NCBI GenBank assembly: GCA_017515345.1
Contig: JAFWFZ010000008.1
Coordinates: 1 to 64,000 of the forward strand
DNA length: 64,000 nucleotides
DNA from: Oscillospiraceae bacterium
GTDB lineage: Bacteria; Bacillota; Clostridia; Oscillospirales; Oscillospiraceae
Direction: 5' to 3'
Shown here: positions 55,859 through 64,000 of the stretch, piece after piece
Numbering within the stretch: the stretch's first letter is position 1
Layout of the letters: every line of letters starts with the position of its first letter
Notes under the pieces: generated by a model
Databases searched by the model: none
Told to the model about the DNA's origin: nothing
What the model saw: only the letters and a program-made list of their open reading frames with translations
Made by a program: the position numbers and the translations under genes

Positions 55859-56917
55859 TTACAGAATTATGAGCTCCTTCGGCAGCTCGGTGATGTTTTT
55901 GCTGCCCTCCGCCGTGAGCCAGAGCACATCCTCGATGCGCACGCCGAATTTTCCGGGGATATAAATGCCGGGCTCCGCGGAGATGACGGCTCCCTCGGGC
56001 AGGGGCTCCTCATTGGTGGGGGATGCGTTGGGCGCCTCGTGGATCTCCAGCCCCAGGCTGTGGCCGAAGCTGTGGCCGAAGTACCCGCCGTAGCCCGCGT
56101 CCTCGATGACCTGTCTCGCGGCGCCGTCCACCTCTTTCCCGGTGACGCCGGCCCTGGCGGCCTCGATGCCCCGGAGCTGGGCGCGCAACACCGTGTCGTA
56201 CACGTTCACCATCTCGTCCGTGGGCCTGCCGACGCAGACGGTGCGGGTGGTGTCAGAGCACCAACCGTCCAGCTTCACGCCGAAATCCATGGTGAGGAAG
56301 CCGCCGCCGATCACCGCGTCCGTGGGTACTCCGTGGGGCATGCTGGTGCGCTCGGCGGAGACGACGATGGGATCGAAGGACTTGTCATCAGCGCCGTTTT
56401 CGTAGAACGCGCACATGAGCTTTGCCGCGAGCTGCTTCTCCGTCAGGCCCGTGTTCGCCAGGGGCAGCACCTCACGGAACGACTTCTCTGCCAGGCGCTG
56501 GGCGCGGATGAGGCATTCCAGCTCCTCCTCGCTCTTCTGGGCCCGGAGCTCGGACACCAGAGAGCCCAGGGATTTAAGGCTGCAGGTCAGCTTCTCGCTG
56601 AGGCGGGCGAACTCCGCATACGTCATCCGGTCGCTCTCAAACCCCAGGGAGGCGATCCCCAGCCGCTCTGTCAGCTCGTTGATCACGGTGTGATAAGGCC
56701 GGTCGTTGCCCACGCGGATGACCTCCGCGCCGTCGATGACCTGCTCCGCCGCCTCGGTATAGCGGCTGTCCGTCATAAAGAACGCCTCATCCGCCGTGAC
56801 CAGCAGCATCCCGTCGGTGGCGGCAAAGCCTGTGGCGTAGAGCCGGTTCACCTCGCTCGTCACAAGAAGGGGGCCGTGCTCCTTTGCCGCGAGCATGAAT
56901 TTCCGAAGATTGTTCAT
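55859..56917 (-). CDS. Xaa-Pro aminopeptidase/dipeptidase (M24 family)
   Basis: A 352-residue metallopeptidase cleaving next to proline. The creatinase-like N-domain occupies 1-130. The catalytic domain carries the metal ligands in LTMDFGVKLDGWCSDTTRTV (two Asp) near residue 215, GHSFGHSLGLEIHEAPN near residue 286 (His), and then VISAEPGIYIPG and GVRIEDVL (two Glu). ATG 56917 follows GGAGGAG. It overlaps the YqeG gene by four bases. Confidence 0.92.
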   Translation of the reverse strand: MNNLRKFMLAAKEHGPLLVTSEVNRLYATGFAATDGMLLVTADEAFFMTDSRYTEAAEQVIDGAEVIRVGNDRPYHTVINELTERLGIASLGFESDRMTYAEFARLSEKLTCSLKSLGSLVSELRAQKSEEELECLIRAQRLAEKSFREVLPLANTGLTEKQLAAKLMCAFYENGADDKSFDPIVVSAERTSMPHGVPTDAVIGGGFLTMDFGVKLDGWCSDTTRTVCVGRPTDEMVNVYDTVLRAQLRGIEAARAGVTGKEVDGAARQVIEDAGYGGYFGHSFGHSLGLEIHEAPNASPTNEEPLPEGAVISAEPGIYIPGKFGVRIEDVLWLTAEGSKNITELPKELIIL

Positions 56918-57441
56918 TTTCTGCTCCTCCATGTTTTATTCCTGCACAGAAGCCGGAACGGCGTCTCCCCAACGTAGCGCAGGGCCCGCAGGATGTTGGA
57001 CAGCTTCAGCGGGCGGAAGGTGATGGGCGTGATGAGGATCCCCGTGATCCCGCTGAGACCGGCGCAGAGGATATCGGTAAAGATCTGGTCTCCGGCGAGG
57101 GCGGTCCGTTCCCGCGGGCGGGCACAGATCTCCAGCGCGCGATGCACCGCCTTCGGCGAAGGCTTGCCCGCGTCGGTGATCCAGCCGATATCCAGTTTTT
57201 CCGCGAACGCCTCCACCCTGCCGGGCCTGTGGCTGTTCGAGACGAAGAATAGCGTCACGCCTGCCGCCCGCATCTCCGACGCCCAGGCCACCGTCTCCTC
57301 TGAGGGCAGCGGCTCGTCATAGGGGGCGAGGGTGTTGTCCAGGTCCAGCAGCAAAAGGTCGATGTTCCGGGACAGCAGGAATTCCGGCGACACGTCGATG
57401 AGACGCCGGAAGGCGTGGTCAGCGACCAGGGAAAAGCTCAT
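56914..57441 (-). CDS. YqeG family HAD IIIA-type phosphatase
   Basis: A 175-residue haloacid dehalogenase phosphatase. Motif I is LLLLDLDNTLAPYD near residue 30, motif II is FFVSNSHRP near residue 65, and the later motif is ALAGDQIFTDILCA near residue 116. It is close to YqeG/PGP-like enzymes that dephosphorylate phosphatidylglycerol phosphate or small substrates. The start at 57441 is chosen for position; the ribosome site is weak. The four-base overlap with the peptidase gene indicates coupled translation. Confidence 0.88.
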   Translation of the reverse strand: MSFSLVADHAFRRLIDVSPEFLLSRNIDLLLLDLDNTLAPYDEPLPSEETVAWASEMRAAGVTLFFVSNSHRPGRVEAFAEKLDIGWITDAGKPSPKAVHRALEICARPRERTALAGDQIFTDILCAGLSGITGILITPITFRPLKLSNILRALRYVGETPFRLLCRNKTWRSRK

Positions 57442-57506
57442 ATCCGCGCGCTCCAACTCATAAAATTCTGTATGATGATAGCACAAAACGGGAGGATTGT
57501 ACAGAG

Positions 57507-58226
57507 ATGAGCGTCATTATTTATCTCGCGGCGGGGCCGGACGACCTGGCGGAGGCGGAAAAAACGGGCTACCCCACTGCGCAGATGATTTATGCCGCCG
57601 GTCCCGACGGGCGGCTCTTCCGGCGGGAGGACGCCCCGGACGTCCGGGGCGGGATCGCGGTGGTGGACTGCGCCGGGGCAGGCGTCCCGGAGCGCTTCGG
57701 GGAGGAGCTCCTCCGGGAGTGCCGCGCCAGGGGCCTGGACGGAGCGGTGCTGGAGAACGCGTCCCGGCCCCTCATCCGGGCCGCGGCCGACGCCGGGCTC
57801 CGGGTCTTCGCGGAGGAGGCGCAGGCATTCGGCACCGGGGCGGCGCCCCTCGTCTCCACCGCGCTCTCCGGCGGCTCCCTGGAACTCCGGCTCCGGGAGG
57901 CATTGGAACGCTTCGGGGAGATCGCCGCGGAGGCGGAGCTCATCCGCATGGACTTCGTCCTCCCGGAGCGCACCGGGGCTGGCCGTCCTCTGGAGCAGGC
58001 GGAACTGCGCGACCTCCAGCGCAGGTATGGCGGGCGCTCCTTCTTCTCGGAGGAGCTGATGACATACTATTTCAGCTTCCGCCGGGGCAAAGAGCTCCAT
58101 TTCGTCCTCTGCGACAACGCGGAGAGCCTCAGCCGGAAGCTGCGGCTCGCGGGCTCGCTGGGGATCAGGGAGGCGTTCCTGCACTACCCCAGCGTCAGGA
58201 CGATCCTCCCCAGGCTCAAGTTATAA
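57507..58226 (+). CDS. Hypothetical protein, possible TIM-barrel type
   Basis: A 239-residue soluble protein starting at ATG 57507 after GGAGG. The repeating strand-helix pattern (GGIAVVDCAGAGVPERFGEE, AVLENASRPLIRAAADAGLR, and ELHFVLCDNAESLSRKLRL) suggests a barrel like those of glycoside hydrolase 18-type proteins in spore-related genes. The lack of a DxxDxDxE motif argues against active chitinase. No signal peptide. A terminator follows its stop at once, so it is monocistronic. Function unknown. Confidence 0.6.
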   Translation: MSVIIYLAAGPDDLAEAEKTGYPTAQMIYAAGPDGRLFRREDAPDVRGGIAVVDCAGAGVPERFGEELLRECRARGLDGAVLENASRPLIRAAADAGLRVFAEEAQAFGTGAAPLVSTALSGGSLELRLREALERFGEIAAEAELIRMDFVLPERTGAGRPLEQAELRDLQRRYGGRSFFSEELMTYYFSFRRGKELHFVLCDNAESLSRKLRLAGSLGIREAFLHYPSVRTILPRLKL

Positions 58227-58270
58227 AGCGTCCGCCGCTCCTCCGGGAGCGGCGGACGCTGTCTGTTTTT
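58227..58270 (+). terminator. Terminator of the barrel-like hypothetical gene
   Basis: Perfect 14-base-pair stem AGCGTCCGCCGCTC with its complement, short loop, then GTCTGTTTTT. Confidence 0.8.
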
Positions 58271-58282
58271 CCGTATGCCGGA

Positions 58283-58927
58283 TCACTTCGCGGCGGCCTC
58301 CTCCACAAGGCGTTTGCCCAGGTCGTACGCCTTCTGCAGATCCTGGGGGAACACCTCCTCGTGGCGCTTCAGCCGCTCGGCCACGTCGAACATGCTCGTC
58401 TCATACTTGGAGTAATCGTCGAACTGCATGGTGCCCACGGATTCCAGAAGCTCCGCCGGGCCGATGAAGCGCTCCATGGAGCGCAGCATATGCTCGTTGA
58501 GGTACTTGTGGAAATTGTACTCCGGGCAGTTCATGGTGAAGATGAGCTTCACCGGGATCCGCCGCTCGTAGATCTCCTTTTTCCCGCTGGAGTAGGCAAG
58601 GCCGGCAAACCACAGCCGCTCGCAGAGGGCGCACACGTCGGCGGTCACGTTGCCGAAATACACCGGCGAGCCCAGGATGAGCCCGTCCGCCTCCAGGATA
58701 CCGTTCAGCACCGGGGTCAGATCATCCTGCCAGCCGCAGCGGCCGTAGCTCTTCCCGCCCAACCGCTTGCAGGCGAAGCAGCTCTGGCACGCCTTGAAGT
58801 TCAGGTCCGTGAGGTCGTAGTAGCTGACCTCGGCCCCCGCGTCTTCGCAGCCCTTCTGCGCGCTCCGGCACATCTGGGCGGTGTTCCATTTCTTCCTCGG
58901 GCTCCCGTTGATGATGATGATTTTCAT
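58283..58927 (-). CDS. Flavodoxin-like NAD(P)H-dependent FMN reductase (iron-sulfur flavoprotein type)
   Basis: A 214-residue flavoprotein opening with IIIINGSPRKKWNTAQMCRS, the FMN phosphate loop of the NADPH-dependent FMN reductase family. ACQSCFACKRLGGKSYGRCG near residue 48 provides clustered cysteines as in iron-sulfur flavoproteins (Isf), and SPVYFGNVTADV near residue 90 is a second FMN motif. It probably reduces flavin or a small electrophile in the cytoplasm. It sits 65 bases after trxA and may share its promoter. Confidence 0.82.
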   Translation of the reverse strand: MKIIIINGSPRKKWNTAQMCRSAQKGCEDAGAEVSYYDLTDLNFKACQSCFACKRLGGKSYGRCGWQDDLTPVLNGILEADGLILGSPVYFGNVTADVCALCERLWFAGLAYSSGKKEIYERRIPVKLIFTMNCPEYNFHKYLNEHMLRSMERFIGPAELLESVGTMQFDDYSKYETSMFDVAERLKRHEEVFPQDLQKAYDLGKRLVEEAAAK

Positions 58928-58992
58928 TTTCGCACCTCCGCGATCTCAAAATGGATTTGCCCCGCCGGGGGATCCGCCCGGCTCCTCTCTTT

Positions 58993-59304
58993 TTACAGCC
59001 CCAGCTCCGCCAGGATGGCCGCTTTGGGCCTGGCGCCGACGATGGAAGCGGCGACCTTCCCATTCCGCATAACGACCAGCGTGGGGATGCTCATGACCTG
59101 GAACGCGGCGGCGAGCTCCTGCTCCTCATCCACGTTCACCTTGCCCACCTTGACGTCGGCCCGCTCCTCCGAGATCTCGTCCACGATGGGGGAGACCATC
59201 CTGCAGGGGCCGCACCAGCTTGCCCAGAAGTCCAGCAGCACGGGCTTGTCCGCCTGCATGACCTCCGCCTCGAAATTTGCCTTTGTGATCGTAATAACTG
59301 CCAT
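58993..59304 (-). CDS. trxA: Thioredoxin
   Basis: A 103-residue thioredoxin with the active site [16 protein letters not shown] near residue 27 and the cis-Pro turn in SIPTLVV near residue 73. ATG 59304 follows AAAGGAG; the longer frame upstream is without homology. It supplies reducing equivalents to ribonucleotide reductase and other disulfide enzymes. No thioredoxin reductase is encoded beside it. Confidence 0.96.
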   Translation of the reverse strand: MAVITITKANFEAEVMQADKPVLLDFWASWCGPCRMVSPIVDEISEERADVKVGKVNVDEEQELAAAFQVMSIPTLVVMRNGKVAASIVGARPKAAILAELGL

Positions 59305-59379
59305 TTTGAACACTCCTTTTATACACTCGTTTTTCGGATGATTATTATTACCGTCCCGCAAAGCGGACACAGAACCGAT

Positions 59380-60129
59380 CTATGCATACACGTCCGTTTC
59401 GATGCGCAGCCGGCCCTTCCTGGTTTCTCCCGCCGCGCCGGTGAAAACATACCGCCCGCGGCCGCGGACGGAGACCCGGTCCCCCTCCTTCAGCTCACGG
59501 GAGGGATCCGCGCACAGTCTGCTGTTCACAAACACCTTTTTCTGCCGGAAGAGTTCCTGGCTCTCGCCCCGGGAGAGGCGATACACAGCGGCGGTCACCG
59601 CGTCGCACCGGAGGGAGGCCACGTTCAGGCTCCGGCGCTCCGGACGGGGAAAAGCATCCTCCGGCGGCCCGATGCAGAGGGCGCAGGTCACGGTAGTATG
59701 CCTCACCTGTGTCAGGGTGTCCCGGATATACTCCGCCATCCTGTCGAGGCACAGGATATAGCCCGTGCTGCCCTCAAGCAGAATATCGCCCAGCGTCTCC
59801 CGCTTTATACCCAGCGCCATCAGGGAGCCCAGGAAATCCCGGTGGGTGAGCGGATCGGCAAACCGCTCCGACACCGGCGTCACCCGGACACAGCGCACGG
59901 GAGGCGACGGCGCGCAGCCGCACAGCTCCTCGCTGCCGAAGCAGGCCACGGCCCGCTCCGCCCCCTCGAAACCGCCCAGGAGGACGCAGGGCGTGCGGAG
60001 CCCGGCGCTCATCAGATCGCTCTGCCCCGCCAGGTCGAGGAAATCGGAATAAGTCCAGATGCCCCGGGAATACGACCGCTCCGCCAGCTCGCGGAAGCGC
60101 TTTACGAGAAGCTCGTCGGCGTTTTGCAT
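59380..60129 (-). CDS. YlmH-family S4-domain RNA-binding protein
   Basis: A 249-residue protein of the YlmH/RqcP2 family. The N-terminal domain begins LLVKRFRELAERSYSRGIWT. The C-terminal S4 domain (VNSRLCADPSRELKEGDRVS near residue 200) binds RNA. In Bacillus YlmH relatives act on stalled 50S subunits in ribosome quality control and are linked to cell division genes; that cluster is not present here. ATG 60129 follows GGAGGG. Confidence 0.85.
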   Translation of the reverse strand: MQNADELLVKRFRELAERSYSRGIWTYSDFLDLAGQSDLMSAGLRTPCVLLGGFEGAERAVACFGSEELCGCAPSPPVRCVRVTPVSERFADPLTHRDFLGSLMALGIKRETLGDILLEGSTGYILCLDRMAEYIRDTLTQVRHTTVTCALCIGPPEDAFPRPERRSLNVASLRCDAVTAAVYRLSRGESQELFRQKKVFVNSRLCADPSRELKEGDRVSVRGRGRYVFTGAAGETRKGRLRIETDVYA

Positions 60130-60231
60130 GTTTTTCCCTCCTTTTTGATTATAAAGCAGGCGGCACGCGTTGTCAATCGAGCCCGCCGGCCGCTCTCCTC
60201 CTTTCCGGGTGAGAAAACCGCGCGTCTGTTG

Positions 60232-60260
60232 TTGATTTAACCGCGTCTTGCTGTTATAAT
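60232..60260 (+). promoter_or_regulatory. Promoter of the SanA/YdcF-like gene
   Basis: TTGATT (60232-60237), 17 bases, TATAAT (60255-60260). Confidence 0.7.
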
Positions 60261-60288
60261 CATCGGAGACAGGAAAGGCGGTGTTATC

Positions 60289-60999
60289 ATGTCCGGAAGA
60301 AAAAAAGCGGCGCGCGTGATCGGGGGCATCATCTCCTTTATCGTGATCGTCGCGATCCTTGCCGCAGCCGTGGTGCTGTGCGTCAACGGGCGCATGATCG
60401 GTATGACCCGCGGCCGCATCGTATACACGGAGGAAGCAAAGGCCATGGGAGCGGACTGCATCCTCGTCCTGGGCGCAGGCGTCAATGCGGACGGCTCACC
60501 CAGCCTCATGCTGGCGGACAGGCTGGACACAGCCTTCAGTCTGTACAAGGCGGGCGTGTCCGACCGGATCCTCATGTCCGGCGACCACGGCTCGGACGAT
60601 TATGACGAGGTAAGCGCCATGAAGGACGCGGCTATCCGCGCGGGCATCCCCTCGGACAGCGTTTTCATGGACCACGCCGGTTTCATCACCTACGACAGCA
60701 TCTATCGGGCCAGGGACGTGTTCGGCGCGAAAAAGATCGTGATCGTGACCCAGCGGTACCATCTGTACCGCGCCCTCTGGATCGCCTACAAGCTGGGCGT
60801 GAACGCGGTGGGCGTGGCGGCCCCCGGCGAGGATTACAGCGGCCAGCTCTACCGCGACTTGCGGGAGATGGGCGCCCGTGTCAAGGCGTTCGCCATGGGC
60901 ATACTGAAGCCTGCGCCCCGCTATCTGGGGGAGCCGATCTCCCTGACGGGCAGCGGCGACGTGACGAACGACGAGCATTTCGCCGCGGTGCAGGGCTGA
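60289..60999 (+). CDS. SanA/YdcF-like DUF218 membrane protein
   Basis: A 236-residue protein with an N-terminal membrane helix (about residues 9-32) and a DUF218 domain outside. The conserved parts are CILVLGAGVNADGSPSLMLA near residue 56, RILMSGDHGSDDYDE near residue 91, and IVTQRYHLYRALWIAYKLG near residue 150. Members such as SanA are linked to vancomycin resistance and envelope integrity at high temperature; the chemistry is uncertain. ATG 60289 follows GGAAAGG. Confidence 0.85.
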   Translation: MSGRKKAARVIGGIISFIVIVAILAAAVVLCVNGRMIGMTRGRIVYTEEAKAMGADCILVLGAGVNADGSPSLMLADRLDTAFSLYKAGVSDRILMSGDHGSDDYDEVSAMKDAAIRAGIPSDSVFMDHAGFITYDSIYRARDVFGAKKIVIVTQRYHLYRALWIAYKLGVNAVGVAAPGEDYSGQLYRDLREMGARVKAFAMGILKPAPRYLGEPISLTGSGDVTNDEHFAAVQG

Positions 61000-61008
61000 A
61001 CGGGACCG

Positions 61009-61045
61009 GAAAAGCTTTGGCTTTTCCGTCCGGCTGTGGTATACT
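61009..61045 (+). promoter_or_regulatory. Promoter of the DUF512-der run, with inverted repeat
   Basis: TTGGCT (61017-61022), 17 bases, TATACT (61040-61045), preceded by TGG. GGAAAAGC and GCTTTTCC surround TTTG over the -35, a small inverted repeat that could be an operator or a weak terminator of the preceding gene. Confidence 0.5.
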
Positions 61046-61081
61046 TATTGGGTATCCATTGATCGAAGAGGAGGCATGGAA

Positions 61082-62383
61082 GTGGGCGCGAAGATCATCT
61101 CCGTCGACCCCGGCTCCCCGGCGTCGCGCACCTCCATCGCCCCCGGCGACACGCTGGAATCGGTGAACGGGCACGCGATCCGCGACGTGCTGGACTACAA
61201 GTATTACGCCTATGACACACGGCTGCGGCTCGTGCTCACCGGTGCGGACGGCCGGCTCCGGCTGGTCCGGCTCAAAAAGCGGGAGGGCGAGGACCTCGGT
61301 CTCAATTTTGAGACTTACCTGATGGACCGTGCCCGTTCCTGCGCCAACAAGTGCATCTTCTGCTTTGTGGATCAGCTTCCGCCGGGCATGCGCAGCACCC
61401 TCTACTTCAAGGACGACGACGCGCGGCTGAGCTTTCTGCAGGGCAACTACATCACTCTCACAAATCTGTCGGAGCGGGAGGCGCAGCGGATCATCGACCT
61501 GCGGGTCTCCCCCATCAACGTCTCGGTACACACCACGGACCCGGAGCTCCGGTGCCGGATGCTGGGCAGCAGGAACGGCGGCGCGGGCCTTGCGTACATG
61601 CGCCGCTTCGCCGGGGCGGGGATCACCATGAACTGTCAGATCGTCTGCTGTCCCGGCATCAACGACGGGGAGCAGCTCATGATGACCATGGCGGATCTCT
61701 CCGCCATGTACCCCGCGGTAAACAGCGTCTCCGTCGTGCCCGTGGGCCTCACCGCCCACCGGCAGGAGCTCTATCCCTTAAAGCCCTTTGACCGGGAACG
61801 GGCGCGGGAAACGGTGGCCGCGGTGGAGAGATTCGGAGCCCGGTGCCTGGAGCGGCACGGCTCCCGGATCTTTTTCTGTGCGGATGAGCTCTACATCAAG
61901 GCGGGGCTCCCCCTGCCGGAGGACGCGTTTTACGAGGATTATCCCCAGCTCGAAAACGGCGTGGGAATGATGCGGCTGCTGATGACGGAGTTCGCCGCCG
62001 GGCTGGCATCCCCGCCGGAGAACGCGCATATCCCCTTTTCCGTGGGCACGGGCGTGGCCGCAGCCGGCTTTATCGAGTCCCTCATCCGCGAAGCGGACGG
62101 GGCGCTGGGCGGCGTCAGCGGGTGCGTCTATCCCATCAAAAACAGCTTTTTCGGGGAGAGCATCGACGTGGCCGGGCTTGTCACCGGGCGCGACCTGATC
62201 TCCCAGCTCATGGGCAGGCCCCTGAACGGGCGGCTGCTCATTCCCCGCAACATGCTTCGCCACGGCGGGGACGTGTTTCTGGACGATGTGACGATCCCCG
62301 ACGTGGAATCTGCGCTGAACGTCCGCGTCCGCGTGGTGGAGCAGGACGGCGGCGACCTTCTCGACGCCGTGCTGGGTCACTGA
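61082..62383 (+). CDS. DUF512 radical SAM protein with N-terminal PDZ domain
   Basis: A 433-residue protein. GTG 61082 is well spaced after GAGGAGG; ATG 61076 lies only one base from that site. Residues 1-70 are PDZ-like (DPGSPASRTSIAPGDTLESV). The radical SAM core has CANKCIFCFVDQLPPGMR near residue 85 (C-x3-C-x2-C), and the DUF512 part follows to the end. The family is widespread in anaerobic Firmicutes, often next to der as here, and its substrate is unknown. The separation of 21 bases from der suggests cotranscription. Confidence 0.88.
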   Translation: MGAKIISVDPGSPASRTSIAPGDTLESVNGHAIRDVLDYKYYAYDTRLRLVLTGADGRLRLVRLKKREGEDLGLNFETYLMDRARSCANKCIFCFVDQLPPGMRSTLYFKDDDARLSFLQGNYITLTNLSEREAQRIIDLRVSPINVSVHTTDPELRCRMLGSRNGGAGLAYMRRFAGAGITMNCQIVCCPGINDGEQLMMTMADLSAMYPAVNSVSVVPVGLTAHRQELYPLKPFDRERARETVAAVERFGARCLERHGSRIFFCADELYIKAGLPLPEDAFYEDYPQLENGVGMMRLLMTEFAAGLASPPENAHIPFSVGTGVAAAGFIESLIREADGALGGVSGCVYPIKNSFFGESIDVAGLVTGRDLISQLMGRPLNGRLLIPRNMLRHGGDVFLDDVTIPDVESALNVRVRVVEQDGGDLLDAVLGH

Positions 62384-62404
62384 ACAACAGAAAGAGGTGA
62401 GGTC

Positions 62405-63733
62405 ATGGCAAAACCTCTCGTCGCCATTGTCGGCAGACCGAATGTCGGCAAATCGGTGCTTTTCAACAGGATCGCCGGGAAGCGTCTCTCCATCGTGGAT
62501 GATACGCCCGGCGTCACCCGCGACAGGCTGTATGCCTCCGCCGACTGGAACGGGCGGGAATTCAACATGGTGGACACCGGCGGCATCGAACCCAGTGTGG
62601 ACAGCGAGATCCTCCTGTTCATGCGGGAGCAGGCGATGCTTGCCATCGACACGGCGGACGTGATCGTCTTCGTCACCGATATCACCACCGGCGTCACCGC
62701 CGCGGACCAGGAGGTGGCGAATCTGCTGCTGCGCTCCAAAAAGCCCGTGGTGCTGGCGGTGAACAAAATGGACTCCATCGGCCCGGTGAACCCGGATATC
62801 TACGAGTTTTACAGTCTCGGTCTGGGCGATCCCATCCCCCTTTCCGCCATTCACGGCCACGGTACCGGGGACATCCTGGACGAGTGCGTGAAGCACTTCC
62901 CCCCGCCGGACGGGGAGACGGACGACGACGACACGGTGAGCGTCGCCGTCATCGGCAAGCCCAACGTGGGCAAATCCAGTCTCGTGAATCTGATCCTGGG
63001 GGAAACGCGCGTCATCGTCAGCGATGTGGCGGGCACCACCCGGGACGCGGTGGACAGTCCATTCGAAAATGAGAAGGGCAAATATATCTTCATCGACACC
63101 GCCGGGATCCGCCGCCGCTCAAGGGTGGAGGACAAAATCGAAAAATACAGCGTGCTCCGTGCCCAGATGGCCATCGAGCGCGCCGACGTCTGCCTCATCA
63201 TGCTCGACGCCAGGGACGGCGTCACCGAGCAGGACACCAAGATCGCCGGACTCGCCCATGAGGCGGGCAAGGCCAGCATCATCGTGGTGAACAAATGGGA
63301 TCTGGTGGAAAAGGACGGCAAGACCATGGACAAGATGCGCGCCGACGTGATGCGGGATCTCTCCTTCATGTCCTACGCGCCGGTGCTGTTCATCTCCGCC
63401 GCCACCGGCCAGAGGGTGGATCGGCTGTTCGAGCTCATCAACTTCGTGAATGAGCAGTCCGCCATGCGGGTGACCACCGGCACCCTGAACAACATTCTCT
63501 CCGACGCCCAGGCCCGTGTGCAGCCGCCCACGGACAAGGGGCGGCGGCTCAAGATCTACTACATGACCCAGACGGGGGTCCGCCCCCCCACCTTTGTCTG
63601 CTTCTGCAACAGCGCGGAGCTGTTCCACTTCTCCTATCAGCGGTATCTGGAAAACCAGATCCGCAGCGTCTTCGGGCTGGAAGGGACGCCCATCCGTCTC
63701 CTGATCCGCCAGAAGGGCGACAAGGAGGACTGA
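62405..63733 (+). CDS. der: Ribosome-associated GTPase Der
   Basis: A 442-residue double-GTPase (EngA) that assists 50S assembly. Both G domains are intact: GRPNVGKSVLFNR with NKMD near residue 118, and GKPNVGKSSLVNL with NKWDL near residue 295. A C-terminal KH-like domain follows (RVQPPTDKGRRLKIYYMTQT). The order der-plsY is typical of Firmicutes. Confidence 0.96.
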   Translation: MAKPLVAIVGRPNVGKSVLFNRIAGKRLSIVDDTPGVTRDRLYASADWNGREFNMVDTGGIEPSVDSEILLFMREQAMLAIDTADVIVFVTDITTGVTAADQEVANLLLRSKKPVVLAVNKMDSIGPVNPDIYEFYSLGLGDPIPLSAIHGHGTGDILDECVKHFPPPDGETDDDDTVSVAVIGKPNVGKSSLVNLILGETRVIVSDVAGTTRDAVDSPFENEKGKYIFIDTAGIRRRSRVEDKIEKYSVLRAQMAIERADVCLIMLDARDGVTEQDTKIAGLAHEAGKASIIVVNKWDLVEKDGKTMDKMRADVMRDLSFMSYAPVLFISAATGQRVDRLFELINFVNEQSAMRVTTGTLNNILSDAQARVQPPTDKGRRLKIYYMTQTGVRPPTFVCFCNSAELFHFSYQRYLENQIRSVFGLEGTPIRLLIRQKGDKED

Positions 63734-63782
63734 GCCCCAGTATCCCGTTATTCCTTCCGGTATAGGAGGTGCTTCCACTCCA

Positions 63783-64000
63783 TGAAGCTCACGCTCTATC
63801 TGCTTGCCATCGCGCTGTCCTCCTACCTTCTGGGCAGCATCAACGGCGCCATTATCACGTCAAAATACATCTATAAGAAGGACGTCCGCCAGTTTGGCAG
63901 CGGCAACCCCGGACTCACGAATTTTTACCGGGTGTTCGGCGTCAAGGGCGCCGCGCTGGTGCTGGCCATCGACATCCTCAAGAGCGTGATCCCCGCTATC
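63783..64000 (+). CDS. plsY: Glycerol-3-phosphate acyltransferase PlsY, 5' part
   Basis: The first 72 codons of a membrane acyltransferase that makes lysophosphatidic acid from acyl-phosphate. An N-terminal membrane helix ([20 protein letters not shown]) is followed by the motif [15 protein letters not shown] near residue 42, where most family members have GSGNPGATN. ATG 63783 follows AGGAGGTG. The gene runs past the right edge, so length and further motifs are not seen. Confidence 0.9.

Overview
The window is a stretch of GC-rich bacterial chromosome that reads as a strictly anaerobic Firmicute of class Clostridia, perhaps Oscillospiraceae-like. The reasons are strong AGGAGG ribosome sites, RNase Y, an AbrB-type regulator, a YlmH protein, ECF transporter genes, an infC-rpmI-rplT operon, a CD1247-type acidic protein, and anaerobic redox enzymes (aldehyde:ferredoxin oxidoreductase, three enoate-reductase-like flavoproteins, a DUF512 radical SAM protein). 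No 16S gene is present, so the family assignment is inference. I see no prophage, insertion sequence or CRISPR array.

Layout. 1-9.6 kb (minus): the start of a sugar ABC ATPase, a zinc-finger ClpC-like unfoldase, pgsA, a CvpA-like protein, a DUF5711-like protein, truA, an ECF module (ecfT, ecfA2, ecfA1) and an rRNA-methyltransferase-like gene. 9.7-12.1 kb (plus): a DUF169 gene, then a yybP-ykoY manganese riboswitch in front of an ArsB/NhaD-type permease. 12.1-16.6 kb: abrB, argS, a DUF1934 gene, murI, and two small unknown genes that share an upstream repeat. 16.7-23.0 kb: an enoate-reductase-like flavoenzyme, rny, tRNA-Arg(CCT), an unknown gene and a FAD oxidoreductase. 23.1-26.4 kb: a tight four-gene operon (HPr-kinase-like, PqqD-like, S26-type peptidase, ABC exporter) that looks like the tailoring and export half of a peptide system with no visible precursor. 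26.4-30.7 kb: two divergent paralogous enoate-reductase-like flavoenzymes. 30.7-35.5 kb: a repeat-rich spacer, a macro-domain fusion, a cyclophilin lipoprotein, an ECF sigma factor with its putative anti-sigma partner, a UroD-family protein and a small unknown. 35.7-37.6 kb: tRNA-Arg(CCG), tcdA and a ttcA-like gene.

37.7-39.65 kb is clearly AT-richer than its surroundings. It holds a PadR regulator with palindromic operators, a membrane partner, and a secreted-protein gene broken, or phase-switched, at a run of nine G. From 39.7 kb housekeeping resumes: a coiled-coil gene, coaD, rsmD, uvrC, rplT-rpmI-infC (with a leader and a probable AUC start), a TagA/WecG-type transferase, tmk, a DJ-1 family gene, a 5-formyl-THF cyclo-ligase, a 45-residue Cys/Gly-rich membrane microprotein, mltG, a U32 peptidase, a NifU-like scaffold with a GGGtGRT protein, an AOR with its ferredoxin subunit, a CD1247-type gene, efp, a Xaa-Pro peptidase, a YqeG phosphatase, a flavodoxin-like reductase, trxA, ylmH, a SanA/YdcF-type gene, a DUF512 radical SAM gene, der, and the start of plsY.

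The most unusual items are the precursor-less HPrK/PqqD/S26/ABC cassette, the riboswitch-controlled permease (a candidate manganese exporter of a less expected family), the poly-G-interrupted secreted protein inside the AT-rich PadR island, the macro-domain fusion, and the repeated element ahead of two unknown genes.
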